Part shown: in pieces, positions 51,477 through 59,477 of the stretch
Position numbering within the stretch: position 1 is the stretch's first letter
How the letters are laid out: every line of letters starts with the position of its first letter
From: JAAUTY01 sp964397305
GTDB taxonomy: Bacteria > Cyanobacteriota > Cyanobacteriia > Cyanobacteriales > Spirulinaceae
Assembly (NCBI GenBank): GCA_964397305.1
Contig: CAYNIP010000008.1
Location: 62,001 to 126,000 of the forward strand
Length of the DNA: 64,000 nt
Reading direction: 5' to 3'
Notes under the pieces: model-generated
Seen by the model: only the letters and a program-made list of their open reading frames with translations
Databases searched by the model: none
What the model was told of the DNA's origin: nothing
Position numbers and translations under genes: made by a program

Positions 51477-51615
51477 ATGACTGCAAGAAACCAGCAGGAG
51501 GCTGGCTATCTGGCCAGCACCGGCTGCCCGGTAAGGCAGTGTCTGTATTTATCAAAAACGTACCGGTCCCTGCGCCCTAAAGGACGGTCCGGAATCGGCG
51601 GCAAAACAGGATTTT

Positions 51616-51861
51616 CTAGTAGGCCAGGCCCATGCTACGGGTGGTTTCAGCGCCGAGATAGACGCGGATGCTCAAGAAGTCCGTGGGGCAAGCGGTTTCG
51701 CAGCGCTTGCAGCCCACGCAATCTTCGGTGCGCGGAGAAGAAGCGATTTGACTAGCTTTGCAACCGTCCCAGGGCACCATTTCCAGTACATCCAAGGGGC
51801 AGGCGCGGACACATTGGGTGCAGCCAATGCAAGTGTCATAAATCTTAACGCTATGAGACAT
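51616..51861 (-). CDS. psaC: Photosystem I iron-sulfur subunit PsaC
   Basis: 81 residues, the exact length of PsaC. It binds the FA and FB [4Fe-4S] clusters through C11, C14, C17, C58 and C48, C51, C54, C21 and passes electrons to ferredoxin on the stromal side of PSI. The C-terminus YLGAETTRSMGLAY is the one that docks to the PsaA/PsaB core. AAGGAG precedes the ATG by about 11 bases. Monocistronic. The 266-base upstream region to 52127 must hold its promoter. Confidence 0.98.
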   Translation of the reverse strand: MSHSVKIYDTCIGCTQCVRACPLDVLEMVPWDGCKASQIASSPRTEDCVGCKRCETACPTDFLSIRVYLGAETTRSMGLAY

Positions 51862-52127
51862 TGAATCCGGGCTCCTTCGCGAGTGTTATCTCAATCAATA
51901 CGGATGGAATTCAAAGCTAAGTGTACCCTCAGAGGCTCAGACTCGAGGGAACTGGGCGACAGAACTTCAAATTCTGTAATACTTGCCCTCAGATTGACCC
52001 AAGGCCGGGGGCGGCCAGGGAACCTGGGGGGGATGACAGGGCGATCGCCCCCAGCCCTACGCTATCTTGAGAGCAGGACGGCCGGCGACGGTGGCCGCCA
52101 GTATGACGTTAATCTGCCCCTGCTGCC

Positions 52128-52928
52128 ATGATCCCCTCCTCTGCTCAGCGTTTCTGTCTATTTCTGATGCTCCTGGGTTGCGCCAGTGGCTGCGCTTCCG
52201 ATGCCGCCTCCACTCCGAGCCTCAGCCCAGAGGCGGCGGTTTCAGTCACGCCCAGTCCCGTCGCGAGTCCGGCTGCGACCCCCAGCAGTGACCCTGCCAG
52301 CAACCGCATCCTTGAGGACGCACGAGATATTGCCGCCGGGGCGATCACCATTTCCCAGTCGGCACGCTCAGCGGACGACTGGAAGCTGGTGGCCAGCCAG
52401 TGGCAACGGGCCGTTGACAAGCTCCTAGTACTACCAGAGTCCCACCCCGAGAAGGCGCAAGCGAACGAGTTGATCGCCGTCTACCGCCGCAACCTCCTCG
52501 AGGCGGAGGCCCAAACTGGCAAGCTCCCAGCCGCAGCCCCCGCGACCCCGGCCGCAGCCCCCAGCCCAGCCGCAGCTCCAGCTACTACCCCCGTGGCCGC
52601 CCCACCAGCACCAGAGCCGGCTGCCCCCCCTGTTGATGCCAAGCTCGCCCTAGCACAGCACTTGCAGAAGACGGCCCGCCTCTACAGCACCTATTGGTGT
52701 TCCACCTGCAAGTATCAGAAAAACCTCTTTGGCCCTGAAGCCCAAGCCTTGATCCCTGAGATCGAGTGCGATCCCCGGGGCGAGAATCCTCAGACGGAGT
52801 TGTGTCGCCAGCAGGGGGTACGGGCCTATCCAACCTGGGAGATCAATGGTCAGGTTTTGCAGCCTGGGGCTATGTCGCTCTCGGAACTGGCCCAGTACTC
52901 GGGCTACTCCGGCCCAGCTAACTTCTAG
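52128..52928 (+). CDS. Lipoprotein-like thioredoxin-fold protein with CxxC
   Basis: 266 residues. A signal peptide with lipobox-like LLGCASGC, a Thr/Ser/Pro linker, a helical region (about 60-130), an Ala/Pro linker, and a C-terminal thioredoxin-like domain (about 180-260) with YWCSTCKYQK, further cysteines (IECDPRGE, TELCRQQGV) and cis-Pro region AYPTWEINGQ. The domain resembles the thioredoxin part fused to VKOR in LTO1-type proteins, so a disulfide role in the envelope or lumen is likely. It is separate from any VKOR here. Confidence 0.78.
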   Translation: MIPSSAQRFCLFLMLLGCASGCASDAASTPSLSPEAAVSVTPSPVASPAATPSSDPASNRILEDARDIAAGAITISQSARSADDWKLVASQWQRAVDKLLVLPESHPEKAQANELIAVYRRNLLEAEAQTGKLPAAAPATPAAAPSPAAAPATTPVAAPPAPEPAAPPVDAKLALAQHLQKTARLYSTYWCSTCKYQKNLFGPEAQALIPEIECDPRGENPQTELCRQQGVRAYPTWEINGQVLQPGAMSLSELAQYSGYSGPANF

Positions 52929-53024
52929 CCCTAAGTCGTGCCCTGGCGGCTTGTTCGGCGATCGCAAAGAACGTGCCCTAGACCCTAAATCTTGTGGTCC
53001 CTTTGCCCAGGGAGTAGAAGCACC

Positions 53025-53081
53025 GTAGTTGCGCTTCAGCGCTCCGGCCCGCCGTTCAAAGAGGGGCTAAAGCCCAACTAC
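53025..53081. repeat. Hairpin of the GCCCAACTAC family
   Basis: GTAGTTGCGCTT (53025-53036) pairs with AAGCCCAACTAC (53070-53081) with one mismatch. The same AAGCCCAACTAC string is in 27902-27950. Lies in the 52929-53335 gap, where I see no gene. Confidence 0.55.
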
Positions 53082-53155
53082 ACCGACTCCCATCGTGGGG
53101 ATGAGGAGCCGGAAAGGGGAGCCCTCCGTGGTAGGAGCGGGACTTTGGCGGCCTA

Positions 53156-53202
53156 GGGCATGACTGCCAGAGTTGTGTAGAGTAGCTCTTGCCGTCATGC
53201 CC
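53156..53202. repeat. 9-bp perfect inverted repeat
   Basis: GGGCATGAC (53156-53164) and GTCATGCCC (53194-53202) are perfect arms around 29 bases that include AGAG/CTCT. It lies upstream of the response regulator gene and may be part of its leader. Confidence 0.4.
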
Positions 53203-53335
53203 AGGGGTCCAGACCTTGAGTGAGCGTGATCGGTTTCTCAAGGACTTAAGTTGATTTCATCAGCAGCTACCCATTCCTGAAAGGGGAGTCTACAATTTTC
53301 CTAGAAGGACTCAACCCAGTGGAAACGGATGGGCT

Positions 53336-53722
53336 ATGTCACAGCGCTGTGTCTTGGTGATTGACGACGAATACCGCCTTCGGGAAGTGGTACGCATGAC
53401 CCTGGAAATCGCCATGGGCTGGCGAACCCTCGGCGCTGCGTCTGGGCCGGCGGGGCTGGAGCTAGCCCGCTCTCAGCACCCCGATGCCATCCTGCTCGAT
53501 TTGATGATGCCCGGCATGGACGGCTTCACGACCCTGCGCCACCTCCAGGCTGATGCCACAACGGCGACGATTCCGGTCGTGTTGCTAACCGCCAAGGACA
53601 GTGTGAGCTACGGTCGTGATCTTGCCGGAACTCAGGTCGCTGCCTGCATCCCCAAGCCCTTCAATGCCCTCGGCCTCGCTCAACAGATTGCCGATCGGTT
53701 GGGTTGGGAGCAGGGGAACTAG
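53336..53722 (+). CDS. Single-domain response regulator
   Basis: 128-residue receiver domain with DDE (10-12), phosphoacceptor in ILLDLMMPGMDG, Thr in VVLLTAKD and the conserved Lys in CIPKPFNALGL. There is no output domain. The last residues (GWEQGN) and the TAG stop coincide with GGGAGCAGGGGAACTAG, a module of the family A element that continues to 53809, so the C-terminus is element-derived. Confidence 0.88.
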   Translation: MSQRCVLVIDDEYRLREVVRMTLEIAMGWRTLGAASGPAGLELARSQHPDAILLDLMMPGMDGFTTLRHLQADATTATIPVVLLTAKDSVSYGRDLAGTQVAACIPKPFNALGLAQQIADRLGWEQGN

Positions 53723-53809
53723 AAGATCCGCTTCTAAGGCTTGGGAGCGGGATTGGGGTGAGGGTTGAGCTAAGGAGTACCAACATCCCGCGCCCCATTG
53801 CGTTCACCC
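53705..53809 (+). mobile_element. Right part of a family A element, overlapping a gene end
   Basis: GGGAGCAGGGGAACTAGAAG, GATTGGGGTGAGGGTTGAGC, TAAGGAGTACCAACATCCCGC and GCGTTCACCC match the right half of the 36276 copy in order. The left half is missing. No gene follows up to 53945. Confidence 0.75.
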
Positions 53810-53945
53810 CTTGGGGAAATTGCCAAGGTGCGATCGCCGCCGTCCTTAGATACACTGGGGAGTAATATTCCGCAACATTCCGCCGAGGGCCGGCTTGCTC
53901 GGTGCTTGGCTTTGAACGAATTGAGCTAAAAGGAGGTTAACCACT

Positions 53946-54245
53946 ATGGCTACAGAGGTTTTGGATAAACCTTCTGTGATCGAGAAAACGTCAACCGTTC
54001 GCAAGCACGCGCCCCGTTATCGGGTGCTGCTGCACAACGACGACTTCAACTCCATGGAGTACGTCGTGCAAACGCTGATGAAGACCGTGGCCGGCTTGAC
54101 CCAGCCCCAGGCCGTCAGCATTATGATGGAAGCCCACAACAGCGGCCTTGCCCTGGTCATTACCTGTGCCCTAGAGCACGCTGAATTTTACTGCGAGACC
54201 CTCTGCAACCACGGTCTGACCAGCACCATCGAGCCCGACGAATAA
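53946..54245 (+). CDS. clpS: ATP-dependent Clp protease adaptor ClpS
   Basis: 99 residues. The N-terminal flexible part is followed by the ClpS fold with YRVLLHNDDFNSMEYVV, where the N-degron pocket residues N and D occur, and MMEAHNSGLALV. It delivers N-degron substrates to ClpC. A strong AAAGGAGG lies upstream of the ATG. Only four bases separate its stop from the start of the next gene. Confidence 0.95.
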   Translation: MATEVLDKPSVIEKTSTVRKHAPRYRVLLHNDDFNSMEYVVQTLMKTVAGLTQPQAVSIMMEAHNSGLALVITCALEHAEFYCETLCNHGLTSTIEPDE

Positions 54246-54249
54246 GGCC

Positions 54250-55083
54250 TTGAGCAATTCTTGGGCTCAACTGGCGCGTCTCCCAACCCTGCTGCGGTTG
54301 GGGGCTTTTCTGCTGGCCTTGGCAGGTCTGTGGTTGCCCCTGGCCCTACCGCTTTACCTCTGGCTGCGGGCTGATGCCAAGGCCACCACGATCGCCGTCA
54401 TGGGCTGGCTGTTTCTCTGCTTCCTCGTCCTCGTGCCGCTCTGGGGGCGACGGGTGTATGGGCGAGCCCATCCCTACGCCGCCTACGGGCTCGGCTTCCG
54501 TCGCGCCCACGGCCAGGACACCTTGCTGGGTCTCGTGCTCGGGTTTTTGCTGCCCTTTCTGCTCTTTCTGCTCCTGGGAGGGGTGGGCTGGCTGCGGTGG
54601 CAGTCGTCGGCCATGAACCTGCTGCGGGTTGCGGCCGAAGGCTCCCTGACGGGCCTAGGCGTGGGGTTGGCGGAAGAGTTGGTCTTTCGCGGTTGGCTCT
54701 TGGACGAGTTGCACCGAGACTATCGACCGGCGATCGCCCGTTGGAGCAATGCCCTCCTGTTTGCCAGCCTCCACTTCCTCAAACCGCTGCCGGAAATTTG
54801 GCGCACCCTGCCCCAGTTTCCGGGGCTCGTGCTGCTGGCCTTGGCCCTGCTTTGGGGCAAGGAATGGCGGGGCGATCGCCTCGGCTTCCCGATCGGCTTG
54901 CACGGGGGCTTGGTTTGGGGCTACTACGTGATCAATGTCGGCGGCCTGATCGCCCCCACCGGCCGCGTCTCCCCTTGGCTGACCGGCGTTGATGGCAATC
55001 CCCTCGCCGGGGCTGGGGGCCTGGTCTTGCTCACGGTCCTAGCCCTAGGATTGCGCCAGCGGGCCCGGCGCGCCAGGGCCTAG
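54250..55083 (+). CDS. CPBP-family intramembrane metalloprotease
   Basis: 277 residues with about seven transmembrane helices. The Abi/CPBP motifs are EELVFRGWLLDEL (motif 1, EExxxR), a conserved His in FASLHFLKP and a later GLHGGLVWGYY. It starts at TTG 54250, four bases after clpS, so it is probably translated by coupling. Members of this family cut prenylated or other membrane proteins; its substrate is unknown. The pairing with clpS suggests a proteolysis unit. Confidence 0.85.
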   Translation: MSNSWAQLARLPTLLRLGAFLLALAGLWLPLALPLYLWLRADAKATTIAVMGWLFLCFLVLVPLWGRRVYGRAHPYAAYGLGFRRAHGQDTLLGLVLGFLLPFLLFLLLGGVGWLRWQSSAMNLLRVAAEGSLTGLGVGLAEELVFRGWLLDELHRDYRPAIARWSNALLFASLHFLKPLPEIWRTLPQFPGLVLLALALLWGKEWRGDRLGFPIGLHGGLVWGYYVINVGGLIAPTGRVSPWLTGVDGNPLAGAGGLVLLTVLALGLRQRARRARA

Positions 55084-55344
55084 GGTCCTTGCGAGGCGAT
55101 CGCCCAGTGCGCTAGGCTGGAGGCCCAGCCCCCCTGGCACTCGTAGTACCGAGCCGTTCTCGGCCTCGGCTACCGTTAGAGCCTAGACCCAGGTTGATAG
55201 CGCGTATCCTGCCTGGATTTGAGTTGGGCTCATCAGTGCCAGCGCTGGGCTGACTTGCGGGGAGGTGGGTTGATTGCTCTAGAGAGTCTAGGCGCGCCGC
55301 CCTCGCTGCTGCCGCGTTGGATCGGCCCTGGGCCGACTCTGAGT

Positions 55345-56634
55345 ATGAAACAATATTGGCAACAAGCCTGGCAACGTGGGGGCCGCTGGTGGGTCCTGGC
55401 CCTGGTTCCCTTGGCGATCGCCGTGACCCTCGGCCTCCCCAGTTGGAGCCAACCACCGGTCAAGCTCCAAGTGATGATGCAGGCCCTGGAGGCCGCGCAG
55501 TGGCAGCCCCTCGAGGCAGCCTTTGAGGCCGAAAACCCGGATATTGACCTAGAAATCATCGAAGCCCCCAACGATACCAACTTGGTGGAGGATCTCTATA
55601 CCTCGGCCTTCTTGCTGGGAGACTCTCCCTACGATTTGGTCTACCTAGATATTGCCTGGGTGCCGAAATTTGCGGCGGCGGGGTGGCTGCTGGACCTGAG
55701 CGATCGCCTGTCGGACGCCGAAGCCCAGGCCTTCCTCGCTGGCGATCTCGACGGCGGACGCTACCAAGACGGCCTCTACCGGCTGCCCTTCCGGTCGGAT
55801 GCCGGCATGTTGTACTACCGCACCGATATGCTGGACGCCGCCGGCCACGAGCCACCGCAAACCTTTGAGGAGCTGCTGGCGATCGCCCGAGACCTCCAAG
55901 ACCAAGGGATCGCGCGCTGGGGCTACCTCTGGCAAGGTCGCCAATACGAAGGTCTGGCGGCCATGTTTGTGGAAATCCTCCAGGGTTTTGGAGCCTTCTG
56001 GGTCAACCCCGACACCTTAGAGGTGGGGCTCGATCAGCCCGAGGCGATCGCCGCCGTGGAATTCCTCCGCACGACCGTGGCCGAGGGCCTCTCCCCCCCA
56101 GGCGTCACCACCTACGCCGAAGAGGAAACGCGCCGTCTGTTCCAAAACGGGGAGACCGCCTTTCTGCGAAATTGGCCCTACGTGGCCAGCTTGGCTGCCG
56201 ACTCCGAGATCGGGGGCAAATTTGCCATTCAACCGATGGTGCATCAACCCGGAGCCGCGAGCGGCGCTTGCCAAGGGGGCTGGGGCCTGGGGATTGCGGC
56301 CGACAGCCAACACCCAGAGGCGGCCTGGCGGGTGGCAGAGTTCATCAGCAGCAAGGCGGCGCAAAAGGCCTTCATTCTAGACACGGGTTATGTTCCGAGT
56401 CGGCGATCGCTCTTCAACGACCCGGAGATTGTCGCCAAATTTCCCCACTACCCCGAACTCCTGGACGTTGTGGAAAACTCAGTCCTGCGCCCCCCCATCG
56501 CCCAATACGCCCAAACCTCAGACATCCTTCAGCGCTACCTCAGCGCCGCCCTGACCGGGCGCATGACGCCGACGGCCGCCATGGAGGCGGCGGCTCGAGA
56601 GACCCGTAACCTCTTGGCGCGCAGCTCGCTGTAG
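55345..56634 (+). CDS. ABC transporter extracellular substrate-binding protein, sugar type
   Basis: 429 residues. An N-terminal export helix (about 15-33, WWVLALVPLAIAVTLGL) is followed by a family 1 solute-binding fold: LEAAFEAENPDIDLEII, FRSDAGMLYYRTDML, GETAFLRNWPYV and GGWGLGIAADS. No lipobox cysteine is seen, so the protein may be free or anchored by an uncleaved helix. The likely ligand is an oligosaccharide or glucosylglycerol-like solute. The two permease genes follow. Confidence 0.9.
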   Translation: MKQYWQQAWQRGGRWWVLALVPLAIAVTLGLPSWSQPPVKLQVMMQALEAAQWQPLEAAFEAENPDIDLEIIEAPNDTNLVEDLYTSAFLLGDSPYDLVYLDIAWVPKFAAAGWLLDLSDRLSDAEAQAFLAGDLDGGRYQDGLYRLPFRSDAGMLYYRTDMLDAAGHEPPQTFEELLAIARDLQDQGIARWGYLWQGRQYEGLAAMFVEILQGFGAFWVNPDTLEVGLDQPEAIAAVEFLRTTVAEGLSPPGVTTYAEEETRRLFQNGETAFLRNWPYVASLAADSEIGGKFAIQPMVHQPGAASGACQGGWGLGIAADSQHPEAAWRVAEFISSKAAQKAFILDTGYVPSRRSLFNDPEIVAKFPHYPELLDVVENSVLRPPIAQYAQTSDILQRYLSAALTGRMTPTAAMEAAARETRNLLARSSL

Positions 56635-56741
56635 CCCTGGCCCGCCCGCCCGGAGACCGCTAACAACTCCTCCCGGCCTCCCTCCGTCGCGCTGCTCCCC
56701 TGGACCCCTGCCCTCCGAACCACTGACCCCCCCCTTGCTCC

Positions 56742-57659
56742 ATGACATCAGCACCCGACACCCTCCGACAGCGCCAAGTTCGCCGTGGCTGGCTCCTGGT
56801 CGCGCCGGCCCTCCTGATCTTGCTCCTAGTCTTCGCCTACCCGATCGGCCGCGCCTTCTGGCTGAGCTTGTTTACCGAAAACCTGGGGACACAACTCGAA
56901 GCCATCTTTTCGGGCCTCAACAACTACCAACGCCTCCTGGGCGATGGCCGCTTCTGGCTGAGCCTCTGGAATACCACGGTCTTCACCGTCGCCAGCATCA
57001 CCACCGAGCTGGTGATTGGGATGGTCTTTGCCCTAATTCTCGACCAAAGCTTCCGAGGACGCGGCCTGGTTCGCACGGCGGCCCTGGTTCCCTGGGCTCT
57101 GCCCACGGCGGTGATGGGCCTGGCCTGGGCCTGGATCTTCAACGACCAATACGGCATCGCGAACGATCTGCTGACTCGCCTAGGCCTGATTAACGAGACC
57201 ATAACCTGGCTCGGCGACCCGACGCGGGCGATGCTAGCCCTGATCGTGGCCGATGTCTGGAAGACGACCCCCTTTATCGCCATCCTGTTGCTGGCCGGCT
57301 TGCAGTCGATCCCCCAGGAACTCTACGAAGCCCATGCCATTGATGGCGCGTCTCCCTGGCAGAGCTTCTGGCAGATTTCTCTGCCCCTGATCACACCCCA
57401 GGTCGTGATCGCCCTGCTCTTTCGCTTTGCCCAGGCCTTTGGCATCTTTGACCTCGTGCAGGTGATGACCGGCGGCGGCCCGGCGGGGGCGACGGAAACG
57501 GTATCGGTCTATATCTATGCCACGGTACGGCGGTATCTGGACTTTGGGTATGGCGCGGCCTTGGTGGTTGTCACCTTTTTGCTGCTGATCCTGGCCGTGG
57601 CGATCGCCGCCTATGCCCTCTCGCGTACCCGCGTCAACCTCACTGGAGATAACCCATGA
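56742..57659 (+). CDS. ABC sugar transporter permease, MalF type
   Basis: 305 residues with six transmembrane helices. The EAA loop LYEAHAIDGASPWQSFWQISLPLITP contacts the ATPase. ATG 56742 follows the binding-protein gene by 107 bases. Its stop overlaps the next start by four bases (ATGA), so they are coupled. Confidence 0.92.
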   Translation: MTSAPDTLRQRQVRRGWLLVAPALLILLLVFAYPIGRAFWLSLFTENLGTQLEAIFSGLNNYQRLLGDGRFWLSLWNTTVFTVASITTELVIGMVFALILDQSFRGRGLVRTAALVPWALPTAVMGLAWAWIFNDQYGIANDLLTRLGLINETITWLGDPTRAMLALIVADVWKTTPFIAILLLAGLQSIPQELYEAHAIDGASPWQSFWQISLPLITPQVVIALLFRFAQAFGIFDLVQVMTGGGPAGATETVSVYIYATVRRYLDFGYGAALVVVTFLLLILAVAIAAYALSRTRVNLTGDNP

Positions 57660-58531
57660 CTGTAGCCCCTGCTACCCAAACCCCCCCCGCCTCGAGGCCG
57701 GCCTTTCCTTGGGGGCGTCTCGCCCTCTGGGTCGGCCTGGTCGGCCTGACCTTGTTTTGCCTGGCTCCGGCCCTGTGGCAACTCTTGACCTCGGTGAAGG
57801 TGAATGAGGCGATCGCCACGATCCCCAACGTCTACCTGCCAGCTCCCCAACAACTCACCCTCAACCACTACACCAGCCTGGGCGGCCGCTTTCTCCGCTA
57901 CCTCGGCAACAGCGCCCTCATCTCGTTCCTCTCGACGCTCCTCTGCCTAGCCACGGGGGCCCCGGCTGCTTATGCCCTCGCCCGCCTCCGGATTCCGGGC
58001 GAACGGATCATCTTGGCCGGGGTGCTGATCGTGAGCTTGTTTCCCTATGTACTCCTCTTTCTCGGCCTGTTGGAAGTCGTCAAGCTCCTCGGCCTCGGCA
58101 ACAACTACCTTGCCCTGATCGTGCCCTATACAGGCATCAATTTGCCCCTAACGATCCTCGTGCTGCGGAGCTTTTTCCAACAGCTCCCCAAGGACCTGGA
58201 AGATTCGGCCAAGATCGATGGCTACACCACACTACCCATGCTCTGGGAGATTGTGTTGCCCCTCACGATTCCAGCCCTAGTAACCACGGGAATCCTAGCC
58301 TTCATTTTCGCTTGGAATGAGTTTATCTTTGCCCTCACATTCATTACCCGTGATGCCATGAAAACCATTCCTGTCGCCGTCGCCCAAATTGGCGGTGCTT
58401 CGGTGTATGAAATTCCCTACGGGCCCATCGCCGCTGCCACCGTGGTCGGAACCATTCCTTTGATTGTGCTGGTGCTCTTTTTCCAGCGCCGCATTGTTCA
58501 AGGGATCACGGCCGGCGCAGTCAAGGGCTAG
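57656..58531 (+). CDS. ABC sugar transporter permease, MalG type
   Basis: 291 residues with six transmembrane helices. The EAA loop DLEDSAKIDGYTTLPMLWEIVLPLTIPAL lies before the fifth. GGAG is 7 bases before the ATG at 57656. No ATPase gene follows: the operon ends at a family B element at 58550. A shared MsiK/MalK-like ATPase elsewhere probably powers the system, as is common in cyanobacteria. Confidence 0.92.
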   Translation: MTVAPATQTPPASRPAFPWGRLALWVGLVGLTLFCLAPALWQLLTSVKVNEAIATIPNVYLPAPQQLTLNHYTSLGGRFLRYLGNSALISFLSTLLCLATGAPAAYALARLRIPGERIILAGVLIVSLFPYVLLFLGLLEVVKLLGLGNNYLALIVPYTGINLPLTILVLRSFFQQLPKDLEDSAKIDGYTTLPMLWEIVLPLTIPALVTTGILAFIFAWNEFIFALTFITRDAMKTIPVAVAQIGGASVYEIPYGPIAAATVVGTIPLIVLVLFFQRRIVQGITAGAVKG

Positions 58532-58549
58532 CCCCGAGACCTTGACGGC

Positions 58550-58639
58550 GGGTGCATCTCACCTTGGAAACTCCCCGTCTCCCAAGTTTGGGAGACGGGG
58601 CCGGGGGATGAGGGCCAATCAGCCTAATTGGATGGACCC
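58550..58639. mobile_element. Family B mini-element (90 bp) with 9-bp target duplication
   Basis: Starts GGGTGCATCTCA, has hairpin CCCCGTCTCCC/GGGAGACGGGG and GCCGGGGGATGAGGGCC, and ends AATTGGATGGACCC. It is flanked by CTTGACGGC (58541-58549) and CTTGGCGGC (58639-58647), nine bases with one difference. Its length equals that of the copy in alr. Confidence 0.8.
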
Positions 58640-58676
58640 TTGGCGGCAAGGCGGGCAAGCGGTCAGAGGGGGAACC

Positions 58677-59288
58677 CTAGACCCGCTGGTGGCGCACAAA
58701 GTCCACAACCGCCTCGAGACCCTGACCGGTCTTGAGGTTGGTAAAAACAAAGGGCTTTTCCCCGCGCATCTGCCGAGCATCCCGCTCCATAACCCCTAGA
58801 TCGGCCCCCACGAAGGGAGCGAGGTCAATTTTGTTAATCACCAACAAATCAGATTTTGTGATTCCGGGGCCTCCCTTGCGGGGAATTTTGTCCCCGGCGG
58901 CCACATCAATGACGTAGAGGGTTAAATCCACCAGTTCCGGGCTGAAGGTTGCCGCTAAATTGTCGCCGCCACTCTCGAGAAACACGCAGTCCAAAGGAGC
59001 GAATCGCTGCTCGAGGGCCTCAATAGCCGCGATATTCATGGAAGCGTCTTCTCGAATGGCTGTGTGAGGACAGCCGCCAGTCTCCACCCCCAGAATGCGA
59101 TCGCCCGCTAAGGCCTGAGAGCGCACGAGAAACTGAGCATCTTCCTGGGTGTAGATATCGTTGGTGACGACAGCGATCGCCCACTCATCCCGCAGAGCCT
59201 TACAGAGGGAGTCGAGCAAGGCCGTTTTGCCGGACCCTACCGGGCCGGCAATCCCAACCCGGAAAGTACTCGCGGTTGGCTGGGTCAT
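58677..59288 (-). CDS. ureG: Urease accessory GTPase UreG
   Basis: 203 residues. P-loop GPVGSGKTALL, metal-binding GVETGGCPHTAIREDASMN with the CPH motif, LESGGDNLAATFSPEL, and NKID (G4). UreG couples GTP hydrolysis to nickel delivery to urease together with UreE/F/D. No other urease gene is in this window, as is common in cyanobacteria with scattered ure genes. ATG 59288 is chosen; nine upstream codons are not conserved. Confidence 0.96.
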   Translation of the reverse strand: MTQPTASTFRVGIAGPVGSGKTALLDSLCKALRDEWAIAVVTNDIYTQEDAQFLVRSQALAGDRILGVETGGCPHTAIREDASMNIAAIEALEQRFAPLDCVFLESGGDNLAATFSPELVDLTLYVIDVAAGDKIPRKGGPGITKSDLLVINKIDLAPFVGADLGVMERDARQMRGEKPFVFTNLKTGQGLEAVVDFVRHQRV

Positions 59289-59349
59289 AGCGTTATTCTC
59301 TACCTCTTGGCACAACTCTCAAACCCAGCGAAGTTGCAGCTCTCACCCT

Positions 59350-59380
59350 AAAGCCCTCTCCCCAGTCGAGAGAGGGCTTT
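59350..59380. repeat. 11-bp perfect hairpin between ureG and aspA
   Basis: AAAGCCCTCTC (59350-59360) and GAGAGGGCTTT (59370-59380) around CCCAGTCGA. On the minus strand it could end aspA transcripts ahead of ureG, although only three T follow. Nearby CCTGCTCCC and GCAGGGG strings suggest a decayed element. Confidence 0.5.
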
Positions 59381-59477
59381 CCTGCTTTCCTGCTCCCAAT
59401 CTTGCCAGCAGGGGCTGAGGGATGGGGGCTGCCGCCCAGCCGTCCCACGCTTGGCTGAAATAACTATACAAACTAGG

